A DNA stretch of 64,000 bases from Guillardia theta CCMP2712 (Eukaryota; Cryptophyceae; Pyrenomonadales; Geminigeraceae). The stretch is from positions 387,399 to 451,398 of the forward strand of contig NW_005434642.1 of the NCBI RefSeq assembly GCF_000315625.1, given 5' to 3'. The position numbers were made by a program, and so were the translations under genes. This document shows, piece by piece, positions 33,909 to 43,946 of this stretch. Under the pieces are notes generated by a model. It was not told where the DNA came from. It worked only from the letters and a program-made list of their open reading frames with translations, and made no database searches. Position 1 is the first letter of the stretch; the number at the start of each line of letters is the position of its first letter.

Positions 33909-34162
33909 ACAGCCACTGGGACAATTATGTGTAGGGTTGGAACCCAACTCAGAGGGCTCAAAGTTTGAACTGCTCGAAGGGAACATCCTCTTGAGGATTG
34001 CAGAGCTCAGTCGTGCATTCCTTGTCACCGAATAACATCCTGCATGAGGTTTACAAGACCTTCCATCTCAACGACCCGTAAGGGAAGATTACCTGCTTGA
34101 CTTCTTGTTGTCATACAGCGCAAGAAAATCCTGTAACAAATGGTTTACAATCATAAATATGA

Positions 34163-34974
34163 CTATTTAGAGAGATTGAAAGCTCCTGCCTGCATCTTTG
34201 ACTTGACTTCGTTGTAGTACGTCTTCAGATCTCCGGCATCGGAAGGTTTCTTGCCGGCTTTCAGCTCGTCTACAGTCTTTATCACAGATCTTCGTTGACA
34301 GCAAACAAACTCCTGGCTTACCTTGGAGGAAGTTGATCTCAACCTGGAGCGATTCCATCGCATCACAGCTCTCTACCATCAACCCAGTCCAGACTCCCGC
34401 ATCGGCGCCCAACAGATTGTTCTTTGGCAAGTTCTTTGCCGCCTTCTTGAACATGAGCTCCATCGAATCCCTGGTGAACGGTTCCTGCATTGCTGATCAG
34501 CCGTGAGGAGAAAGTGATCATGGCCACCGTCACCTTCGACAAAGTCTGTATCACGATCGGCCAGGACGAGGAGTCTTGGATCTTCCCCTCCAGGCTCTCA
34601 AGGACTTTAAACGTATCCTGCAGTTTCTTCCAATCCGCAGGGTCTGCAGGGCCAGGGGGGAGGGGAGCGCGGACAGGAGTCCCTCCGTACGAGGGCAGAG
34701 GCAAGAGGATGCTGCTGGACAAGAAGGCCATCGCGGTCAAGACCTCTCTCCTTCCTACATGCTCCATGCCGAGCCCCATGCTCACAACGAGCGACGGGGA
34801 GCGGGAGCGAGGTAAGGACATGGAGCCCTGGCTGATGCGACGTTGGAAGCATCCTCTGGCTGAGGAGGAGACGCGGAGAGCATGCGCGCTTGACGAGGAG
34901 GGCTGGGTGATGAAGGAAACCACTTGTCCCAGCTGCAGCAGCGCTGCGACCATCACGACAGCCCACTTCTGCAT
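34163..34974 (-). CDS. Thylakoid-lumen protein, four-helix (PsbQ-like?)
   Basis: Three exons are predicted (34974-34534, 34484-34322, 34269-34163), 236 residues. The presequence is tripartite. A signal peptide ends GQVVS followed by Phe; a Ser/Arg-rich plastid transit region follows; then comes a twin-arginine thylakoid signal with RR (~residue 71), the hydrophobic core EVLTAMAFLSSSILLPLP, and a likely cleavage near SYG. The mature ~135 residues are helical (DWKKLQDTFKVLESLEGKI; SMELMFKKAAKNLPKNNLL; ESCDAMESLQVEINFLQDEL). The size and helix pattern resemble the PsbQ four-helix bundle of photosystem II, but identity is inferred. Its 3' end is convergent with the small membrane gene. Confidence 0.65.
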
Positions 34975-35490
34975 GGCGCTGCCTTTTGCGAAAAGTCCGC
35001 TGAAGCAATACTTTATAGAGGTGCCCGCTGTTACTATAAACTCCTTGGTACAAATCAATGGAAATATTATGAAAAGGAAGCAAAATGAACATTAAATAAA
35101 TGTCAAAAGTCGAGGCAGAAATGATGTTTCCCTGCAGTCGGGATCCTGATCCCAATGAAAGCCCTCAGGAGAAGGGAGGAGGGGAGAGGGGGAGAGGAGA
35201 GGAGGGGGGGAGAGGAGAGGAGAGGGGGAGAGGAGAGGATAGTCATTCTTTTATCACATAGATCTAGTGCACCTCTTATGAGTGGAGGAGTGTTATATCA
35301 GTGATCAACAAGGCTAAGGTGAAGCAGTCGCTGAATGAATCGACTGGCATGGACGGAATTAAGCAACTTGCAACAAGTTTGAACGAAGTAGCATCCTCGT
35401 GCTCATGGTATGCTTCATTGAGATCCCTCGAACCCGTCTGATGGATGGACGCACAGGAGGAGTCAGTCGCTAGCAAGCTCGGCCTCGAGG
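34975..35490. other. Intergenic with GGGGAGAGGA run
   Basis: A purine-rich GGAGAGGGGG repeat lies at about 35167-35240. No supported gene. It holds the promoters of the divergent lumen-protein and site-2-protease genes. Confidence 0.4.
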
Positions 35491-38400
35491 ATGGGACGGA
35501 CGAAGCCATGGAAGCTCTTCTACAGCATCGGGGCGATCTTTGGAGCCGTGGGGCTCCTGATCTCATTCGTCCTGCTCTTGCTCAACCTTGTCGTCAACGT
35601 CTGGATCGTTGGCTTCGCTCCTGGCTGTCACTCGGACATCCCAAGGGAACCCTTCGATCACCGGCCGTTGTCGGGTCAGAGGTACACCGTCACGGCGTTC
35701 GTTCCTGGAGTGAACCTCCCCTTGGCCCACGTCGCCTACATCCTCCCAGCGATTCTGGTGTGCCTCGTCGTGCATGAGGCTGGGCATGCGATTTGTGCAG
35801 GTAGGGGAGAGGAGGAGGAGAGGGGGAGGGAGGAGGAGCAGCAGCAGAAGATTATTACTCTTGATGGGAATTTTGGTGTAGGAACCACTACAGGAGGAGG
35901 AGGAGGAGAGGAGGAGGAGGAGGAGGAAGTGGAGGAGGAGGAGGGAGAGGAGGAGGAGGAAGAGGGCTCATTATGATTACAGGGTCGGAAAGAGTGAGAG
36001 TGCAGGACTGCGGCGTCTTTCTGTATTTCATCATTCCCGGAGCTTTTGTTGAGCTCGATCCGGTAGTTGCCATCTACTCTGTTTGAGGTCTATAACGATC
36101 GGTCAGGATCTTCAACATCAAACTCCTTACAAGAGGCAAAGGAGCAATCCTACTATAATCTCAATCATGAAAATCACTGCAGACTGAAGATTTATGCTGC
36201 CGGCCCATGGCACAATGCAGTCCTGGCAATGTTTTGCCTTGTCATGAAGGTGAGGGATCTTTGTTGTCGTCATGTTGCAATAATGTTGCAAGATCTTTGT
36301 TGTCGTCATGTTGCAATCATGTTGCAAGATCTTTGTTGTCGTCATGTTGCAATAATGTTGCAATCTAGATGCTCCTCCCATGGTTGTTCCTCCCCTTCTA
36401 CACCAGTTTCGAGGGCCCTGCCTCGGTCGTCAGCATTCTTCCAGGTTCATACTTCCTTTCCCTTTGCCCTTGGCGTGTACCGCCACCACCACTATCACCA
36501 ACACCACCACCACCTCCTCCTCCTCCTGCTCCTCCTCGCCGCTCCTCCTTCTACTCCTACTCCTACTCCTACTCCTACTCCTACTCCTACTCCTACTCCT
36601 ACTCCTACTCCTACTCCTACTCCTACTCCTTCTCCTACTCCTTCTCCTACTCCTACTCCTACTCCTACTCCTACTCCTACTCCTACTCCTACTCCTTCTC
36701 CTACTCCTACTCCTTCTCCTACTCCTACTCCTACTCCTACTCCTACTCCTACTCCTACTCCTACTCCTACTCCTACTCCTACTTCTTTGTCTTGCTCTGA
36801 TTCCCCACTTCACCTCCTTCTCTAACTCAGCTCATCGTCACGTTTGCAGATTCGCCGCTGAAGCAGCACCTGCACGTGGGCGACGCGATATCTCACCTTG
36901 ACGACTGCCAGGTCCAGCAAAAGGAGGTTTGCGGATTGATCCTGACGATGACTCGTCAGATCGTGGAGGCGGTGAACAAGAGCGGATGGGTCACCTGCCT
37001 GGAGAGAATGAGAGGACGAGTGATGGGCAAAGAGCATGAGTTGAGGAGCAGGAGACTGATGAGTAGAGGATTCTGTGTCGATCCTGTGCTGTGGAGAGAT
37101 GCGCTGGAGATAGATTACTCGACACAAGGTGAGGAGACGGAGGAGGAGAGCAGAGAGGGGGAAGGAGTGCGATGTGAGATGAGACTAGAGATGAAGGTGA
37201 CAGAGATTGTTGTTCTCACCTGATGAGCTTGCCGGCAAAACCCCAGCAGATGGTCAATGCGCGGATGAGGGGTAGACTTTGCTGCTGAGGTTTGCCTTGT
37301 TCTGATTGTTTCGATCGGTAGATGTTGTTGCTAATGCCACTGCAACATCCGGTGAGTCGAAGAGAGAATCTCAGAGGGGAACACAAGAAAATAAGAGAGG
37401 GGTGTGGCTTGTCAAAGTTGACGTTTCTGTTCAGTCGGTGAGAAGTCGAACAAGCTTTGTTTCGTTGAAGGAGGCAACTTTGTGCTGTTTGCTAACCGCA
37501 CAACTTCATCTTACAACGTCACTCGACTGGTGATGATGATTGAACATCTCAATCAGCTCTTCGTTTTTTGACCAGCAACGTCTGTTCAGGCAGGAAGCTG
37601 TCTTTCCCCCCGACAGGTGGTGACTGACAGCAAGAAGAGATGTTACAACCAGGACGATTGCGAGAGGAAAGAGGATGGAGCAGGTAGAGACGATCTACTT
37701 GATATGATGACAATCAAAAGATGAACTTGATGACGATGACGATGACGTCTTCTTTGTAGTCGAGGATGGCTCTCTTACTCTCTGTATCTTCCCTGCGCCT
37801 CCTCTGCCCGATCAGTTTTTGCCCCTCAAAGTCAGCACGCAGTCTGCGAGTGGTCAGCGAACAACGAGCAAGACGATCTCAAATTGAACCTGTTACAAAC
37901 AGACTCTACCAGCAGTCTTGTGCTCTTCTTAGGATCTGCTGAAGATTTGGATCGAGACATCATTGTATCTCCTTACCAGTGATCTTCTGATGTTGTCTTG
38001 TACACACAGATGACTTCATCATGTCAGGTTGAGGAGATGGTGTTTCTTGCAAGTGCTGGCAGCACTAGATCTGCCCCTGGTTGATCGGCTCCAGTGTTAC
38101 CTGCGATGACGTTGACACGAGCAGGTCGTGCGGAGATTTCTGGCTTACACCATCGCCCTCTCTGTCATCACTTCTTCCTCTTCATGTCACAGAGCGACTA
38201 ACATGACCGCAGTTGTCGGTGTGCGTCTTCAACTTGATGCCTGCCAGTCATCTTGACGGTCAACACACCTTCCTTGTACGATCTCCAATGCCGCTCCACC
38301 TCTCACTCTCGGACAGGCTGTCTTAGAGATAATCGCCGTCAAGCTTGGAATGAGTCATCTCAAGACTAAGAGTGAAGCGCTGGAGGAAATGTGGGACAAC

Positions 38401-38531
38401 AAGACACGGTGCGATTGTACACGATACAAGCTCGCTGCTCACTTGCTTGTTCCAGTAGATTTCTGTGGATTTGCAATCATTTATTGGTTGTGTCTATAAT
38501 GTCAAGCTTCATCCGCGCGTCTATGGGATGA
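35491..38531 (+). CDS. MBTPS2: Site-2 protease (MBTPS2-type intramembrane metalloprotease)
   Basis: Intramembrane zinc protease of the S2P class, which releases membrane-tethered transcription factors in the Golgi of animals and plants. Sixteen exons give 499 residues (human 519): 35491-35800, 35983-36062, 36107-36135, 36183-36249, 36369-36444, 36850-36911, 36960-37128, 37322-37351, 37435-37529, 37590-37683, 37760-37849, 37903-37978, 38028-38079, 38125-38163, 38213-38275 with 38317-38408, and 38456-38531. The zinc site HEAGH is at residues 95-99, and the second ligand motif [10 protein letters not shown] is in the 38213 exon. Other family blocks are [41 protein letters not shown] and a Cys-rich lumenal insert (CYNQDDC). 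Intron 36136-36182 begins GC, not GT. Two introns are enlarged by repeats. Confidence 0.9.
36256..36363. repeat. 36-bp tandem repeat x3 (intronic)
   Basis: Three copies of a 36-bp unit (GATCTTTGTTGTCGTCATG...) start at 36256, 36292 and 36328 inside the site-2-protease intron 36250-36368. One base differs in copy 2 (AATCATG for AATAATG). Confidence 0.9.
36548..36783. repeat. TCCTAC hexamer microsatellite (intronic)
   Basis: About 39 hexamers, mostly TCCTAC with interspersed TCCTTC, fill most of site-2-protease intron 36445-36849. The array reads as Ser-Tyr, Pro-Thr or Leu repeats in the three frames, which explains the spurious long ORFs here. Confidence 0.95.
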
Positions 38532-38687
38532 TAATAATGTACATAACTTCAACATGTCTGAATAAAATCTCAACACGTCAATCTGCTCTTCTTGATTCTT
38601 CCCAATTCCTCTCCAGGATCGTCAACATTTGCTTCAGCTTCCGTTCAGCAGCAGCTTCTATCTCAGCTCGCGCACTGTACCTCATAA

Positions 38688-40260
38688 TCAGCAAGGAAGC
38701 ATGCGTGTACCAGAAGCACCTGCGAGGAGAACTTGAGCTGGTTGATTCCTTGAAGGCAATCTGTTTGTCAACACGTCACATAACTCAACAACATGTCCAT
38801 CATCCCTGACCTCGTCGATCTGCGGGCCCCGGTGGTCGCGAATGAGAGGACGAGGGGTGCGAGAGCCCGTCCGCCTCAAGCTCCTCTTGCTGCCCCCATG
38901 GGTAGGAGTGAGCGCTGCTTGATTTTCTTCTGACGGAGGGCTCCTTCTCGGAGATGGACGGGGGATTTTCTGCAGCAAGTCATCAACAGATGTTGTTTTG
39001 AAAGTGATTGAGAGTTTCACCATGACAGTCTCCCTTCCTCTCAGCAAAGAGTGCTGAAGCTGGCGGAACAGGCTCAGGCAGAGCTCGAGTGAAAGGAAAC
39101 TCACCTCCCCATCGCTAGTCTGTGACATTCTTGAAGAGCTTCCGTCCTTCAATGATATCTTCGGGACTGGCCGAGCATTCATCAAACGAGTGAGGAGGGG
39201 GTTGCCAGCTACCATGGGGATAGCTTCGCCTCGGAGCTATGGGATCTCCTTTCCTCTTATCGTCTGCTCCCATCTTCCACTCCAAACTTTCCCCCGAGTG
39301 CTGACGCATCACCAGTCTCTTCCGAGGAGTTTCTCCCGTGTTCGGATTTCGACTCTGCAAGGAGAAGAATCAATCATCTTGACACCTTTGACAAGCACTT
39401 GCACGTGTCTCGGGGGTGTACCTTGCTGTCTTCTTGTTGATCATGGCTGATGCGCTCAGAGCTCTTCACTATCTCTCGGCTGGAACAAACATTCAGCATC
39501 TCGAGAATACCACAGACTTGTTACCAGCAGGGTTTCATCCAGCGCATGCATAAATGCAGATCACTCTGATTAGAGAGTGCGTCGTGAGGAACAAGGAGGA
39601 GAGAGTACGTCATGGTACCGAAGATGCTCTTGATGTCTCTGGCCTTGGTAGAGAAGAAGTTGTACTTGCTCGCGATCCCTGCCAGACCGCTCAGGTCTTT
39701 GAGCATGAGAGCAGAGAGCGGTCAGTTCCACCTGCTGCCTTGCCGTCTGTGGCCGCTTGCTCTCGATGTGGTGGATCAAGTCAGCTTGTTTGAAGTTCTT
39801 CCAGACAGCAGGTGCAAAGCAGACACTCTCATGCCTCTTCTTGGCGCTCCCGACAGAGTCCACAGATCGTCTCGACCCTCGTGCTGAACGCACTCCGCTC
39901 CCCTGCCCCTGCTCAACTTTGCCCAGCACACCCTGGCACAATTCCCTGCGATGTCTGAGGTCAGAATTCACCAGAGCAATGCAGGCATGTCTTTCGTACA
40001 TTGTCTGTGAGGAATCCGTGAGGTCCGGGCGATTTCGCGGACACGCTTCTGCTTGTCGAGAAGGTATGTGAACCTCCCCGAGCCCGATCTGATGCAGGGG
40101 CAGCAGAGGGATCGTGGAGGGTTGTAACCCCTCAGCATGCGTGTTCGGCGTCCAGTTCAGGAGCCGAAGGACGCGGCAGGAGCAGCGCCATTGCCGCTTC
40201 TCCTGTTCCTTTCGCCGCGCAACCTTCCCACGCATCAATGCTTCGCTTGCCAACGGCATG
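38688..40260 (-). CDS. Unidentified multi-exon gene
   Basis: Family not recognised and exon chain incomplete. Coding-looking pieces in order are: AVWKNFKQADLIHHIESK (about 39760-39820); LSGLAGIASKYNFFSTKARD, extending into SIFGTMTYSLLL (about 39585-39705); an exon 39422-39499 (LNVCSSREIVKSSERISHD); an exon starting at 39354 (NTGETPRKRLVMRQHSGE); and a Ser/Arg-rich end (SVDDLLQKIPRPSPRRSP to GASGTRMLPC) stopping at 38688. Introns of 67-110 nt with GT-AG borders connect some of these. The gene is convergent with the site-2 protease, 156 bases stop to stop. No function is proposed. Confidence 0.4.
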
Positions 40261-40299
40261 GCGAAGGAGGAGGCGGCACAACCCCCGGTGTAGAGTACA

Positions 40300-40785
40300 A
40301 GAAGAGGTACGCCCAGGGGGTAGGGTTGTTAGGGGGTGGGCAAAAGGGTTTTGGAAGGGAGGGGGTGGGGTGCTCACTAGGTTATCCAAGGGAGTCGAGG
40401 GGGTGGCCGTAGATAAAATGATCTTTTACTTGAGAGCCCTCGGGGTAGGGGTGGTCATCCGAAGTTGATTAAATGGGAGGGGTACTGCCATTCATCATAA
40501 TATGGGTGGGGTTAGTGTGCAGTAGCATGGGGAGTCCACAGTAGGGGTAGTCATCATTGGGGGTTTATATGAGGAGGTAGGGTGGTAATGGATGTTGACG
40601 TCTACAGTACAAGGGTACCCGTATGTCCCCCGAAGGCGTACCGCACAACTTCCAGTCTTGTACCTAGTATTAGGTCCTGAGCGTGAAGTGTTCAAAAACG
40701 GGCTTGGAAGGGGCCCGGGTTTGGAAGTGTGGGGGTGCCGTGGGATCACGGTCGGCCTCAGCGGGATTGGGGTAGGGTAGTTCTT
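40300..40785. repeat. G-rich GGGGTA array
   Basis: Degenerate GGGTGGGG/GGGGTAGGG words on the plus strand, no coding signal. It abuts GC-rich element copy E directly. Confidence 0.5.
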
Positions 40786-41440
40786 CAAGCAGCTCGGAGA
40801 ATCCGACTGAGCCTTTACGGCTCTCCCCGAGAAAGGGTGACCCGGCATGTCCCGGACTCCCGGAGTTCAGGCCCCGGGACTGGCCGGCACTGCCGCAGTC
40901 ACAGCCTTGAGTGAACCGTTGGAACGCGGGGTCCGAGCGACGGTCGGACGGTCCTCGGCACCGCGCCCGGCGTGCCGGCGGGCCGGCGATCGGACGCCGG
41001 GGGGCGCGGTCGGACCATACTAGCCGCTGATGAGTAGTCCCGGAGTCCGATCCCGAGTCCGGCGGCGCCCCGGGCCCGCCGGGCGCGGCTCTGACGACTC
41101 GTGACTCCGGGCGGCGAGGCCGCCCACCGATCACAGCCTGAGAATCGTAGGCGTGACTCGGACTCCTGAGCCTCAGGCAACTGGACTGCCAGACTCTGAG
41201 AGTAAATCAACTTGCTTGCAAGTTTGACAAGATCAGACTCAGTTGAAACAAGCGGCGGCTGAGTCGAACTGGCATGTGCCGATGACACCAGTTCCCGCTG
41301 ATGATACCGCCCGGCGGGGGCCGGGCCCGGAGCGGGGGCCCGGCGCGGCCCTCCGGGCCCGGCCGGCGGCGGCCACTTCAGTGAGGCCGCCCCCGCAGCC
41401 GACTGGCAGTCACAGGGGCCTGTGAGTCGTTGAACTCTCC
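40786..41440. repeat. GC-rich dispersed element, copy E
   Basis: CGGCC runs, GTGACTC/GAGTCA sites and AACCGTT at about 40914-40920, the reverse complement of the AACGGTT core in copies A and D. Non-coding. It ends just upstream of the 3' end of the IGPS-like gene. Confidence 0.5.
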
Positions 41441-41515
41441 GGGGTTTAAAAACCAAGGTGGCACGTTTATGATCCACCCGGACTTGACTGAGGCTTTCAG
41501 CTCGCAGCTCTTGCA

Positions 41516-43057
41516 CTATATGGACATCATTCCCAGCGATTCCTTGGCTCCTTCCCCTTTTCCGAAGAAGGAACCGGTTGCTGAGGGTCCGTACTTCTTG
41601 CTGCCCTTGGCCTTGAAAGCCTTGACACAAACCAATGTAAGCCCTCTAGACCAGCAGCGCCGAAGATGACTTACCATGATGAGCCCCTTAGCCTCGTTGT
41701 AGGCAGCAGAGTAGGCACTGCTGGCCATACGCATCTCCGAGCCCCGGATGATGGCTTCTCCAACCTGCACACACATGTTTACTGAGTTGCCTTCCTTGAC
41801 CTCTCGCTTCCACCATGATCGAGGAATATCCCTCATCACGCAGAGTCCAAGCGACCAAGGTTTCATTGCAACCTCCCATAGCTGTTACGTGCACTCCCTC
41901 GGGAACCTGCAATGCACATGTAAGCACACGAGTATATCTCCAGAAGAATTCACACCTCCTTGACAAGACCGAACACAGTCTCTTCAACAGGCACGCTCCA
42001 GGTACGGAGTTGGTAGTCCACAGGATGCTTCAATTGGAACGTGTCCATGTCTCTGTTGGAAATGCCAACCTGTGTTGGGCACAGTTAACCCGCCACTGCA
42101 TTTCTGCATTCAGAAGCAGTGTCTTCTACCATCTTTGCTCCAGCTTCGATTGCAATATCAAGCTCCGCCTTGTTGTGCACTTCAACGAGCGCGTCCATTC
42201 CCATTCTGTCAGCAGAAGCCACCATGTCCTTGGTGCTGGTTCCCAACAACGCCGCGTTCAGGCAGACAGCATCGCAACCATAAGAAGCAGCGAGAGCTAG
42301 CTGAGCCTCGTCGATGAAGAAATCATAGGCCATCACCTGATCAAGGACAAGTTCAAACAGGGCAACGAATACTTTCCGACTTACCGGCAGCGGTCCAGGG
42401 AATTTCCCCTTGTAGCGAGCTTGCTGCCCAGCTGCTTTCTTGAGAGATTCCCAGTCTGTACCATAGAATTCCTTGTCTGTGCACACGGCAATGGCAGCTG
42501 CTCCTGCAGTCAAGACAAGTCAATGACAACATGCAACATCGCGAGGGCAAACAAACCAGCTTCATAGCAATGAGCGCTCAAGACATCCACAGCAGGCAGG
42601 GAGGCAAAGCTTCCAAGGGTCGGAGCCTTTGTCTTGATCTGAGGGACAACGCTGATGGTACCCTTGGGTTTTTTGACTGCCCTGATCGCAGCCCACCATC
42701 AGCATTTAGCTTGCATGGAAAGAAGAAGCAAGGGGTTGCAAGCCGGGAGGAGGGTTACAATGAGGCTCACTTGAGATATCTGTTCTTGTTCGTGGCGCCC
42801 TTCTCTAAGATCTTCGCGGCATCCTCCGGCATGTTTGCCTTGAGCTCCTCCACCTCCTTCATTTTCCGTTCCCTCACTTGCTCAAGCATCGAGCTCCTGC
42901 AACTGAGGGCACCTGACCTTCCTCGCAGCGTCGGCGTTGTCATGGATGAGCCAAACAGTCTAGCATCCGACGTAGACATGGGGAAGAATCGCATACCAGC
43001 AGGACCGACAGACATGAAGCATTGACCAACTTGGACGAAGGCGTAGGCAAGCACCAT
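41516..43057 (-). CDS. Plastid-targeted IGPS (TrpC)-like protein lacking catalytic residues
   Basis: TIM-barrel protein of the indole-3-glycerol-phosphate synthase family (tryptophan synthesis). Eight exons: 43057-42771, 42681-42557, 42503-42385, 42336-42130, 42069-41956, 41906-41814, 41764-41675 and 41620-41516, 379 residues. Signal-like start MVLAYAFVQVGQC then Phe suggests plastid import. Conserved blocks are GAAAIAVCTDKEFYG, FFIDEAQL, MDALVEVHNKAE, GISNRDMDTF and SIMVGEAIIRG. Against the E. coli enzyme, the Glu of ECKKASPS is Gln (PQIKTKAPT), the general-acid Lys of KDFIID is Tyr (AYDFFID), and SESG is AMGG. The Glu of VEVHN and the Asn of SNRD remain. It may have another function. The C-terminal ~35 residues are a basic Gly/Ser tail not typical of the family. 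Confidence 0.75.
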
Positions 43058-43946
43058 GCTTGCCCCGAATCGCTTGCCTGCAACAATTCGAACCGTCGTC
43101 ACCCCGTGACGACTTTACTTGCACATGCGCATTCCATCAAAAGGCAACAGACACAAACACAACTGCATCTTCAAGGACTTCCTTCATTCACTTCAAAGAA
43201 GCGACAGCATGATACGCTTCCGACGGCAATAGAACTGTCCTGACCAAAACGGGACTACCCTCCCTCCCTAGACTCTCCAGGCGTACAATCCTGAAAGCAG
43301 CATTTCCTCCCTTGCGACTCACAGCAGATCAAACAAGCAGCATGATCACTCCTTCCACTTCATCTCTCCATCTCTCCATATCCTCGACTTTTCCTTCCCT
43401 TCGAGATGCTCTTCCCTCACCTGGCGCCATGGCGAACGGAGGCCGTGATCAGAACCGGGTGGGGTGGGAGCCCTTTGTAGAACTGGGTAGGTGGTATCTG
43501 AGAGGTAGGGGTAGGTGATTAGCCCGGGATTTTGGGAGGTAAATGACGGGGTTGTATATCGCAATCTCTCACCAAAGGGGGGTAGGGGTCAAGACTGAAT
43601 GTGTGTTGAGGGTAGGGGTGGGTGGGGATGGGGGATGCGGTATGAGCATGGAAAGAATTCTGTTCCATATTACCTTCGAACCAGGTCCAGATAATACAAA
43701 TTTCTAGCTTTAATTTGAAAATATAGAGAAAGATATGGAGCAAATTTTTGAGGTATGCTGAGATGGTCACCCAGTTTCGCGGTCGCCTCCCATCAAACTT
43801 GACTCTGTGATGGTCAGGATCGACTCCGAGAACGGACTTGCGTTGAGAGGAACTTGAACATGGGGGAGAGGCGCTGCTAAGGTGTTGGCATGCCAGGATC
43901 AGGCAAACCTCTCTGGAACCACCTCACTCGGAACCTTCAGACAACG
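43058..43946. other. Intergenic with short G-rich array (43440-43640)
   Basis: No supported gene. About 43440-43640 is GGGTGGGG/GTAGGGGT-rich. It contains the promoter of the IGPS-like gene and, at the right, that of the plus-strand gene at 43947. Confidence 0.4.

Noticed and set aside
36067-36901. Long ORFs of Pro-Thr, Ser-Tyr, Leu or Arg-Ser repeats
   Set aside because: Translations of the TCCTAC microsatellite in a site-2-protease intron.
41243-41630. Minus-strand ORF reaching from the GC element into the IGPS-like gene
   Set aside because: Only 41516-41620 matches the IGPS-like reading frame. The rest is open by base composition.
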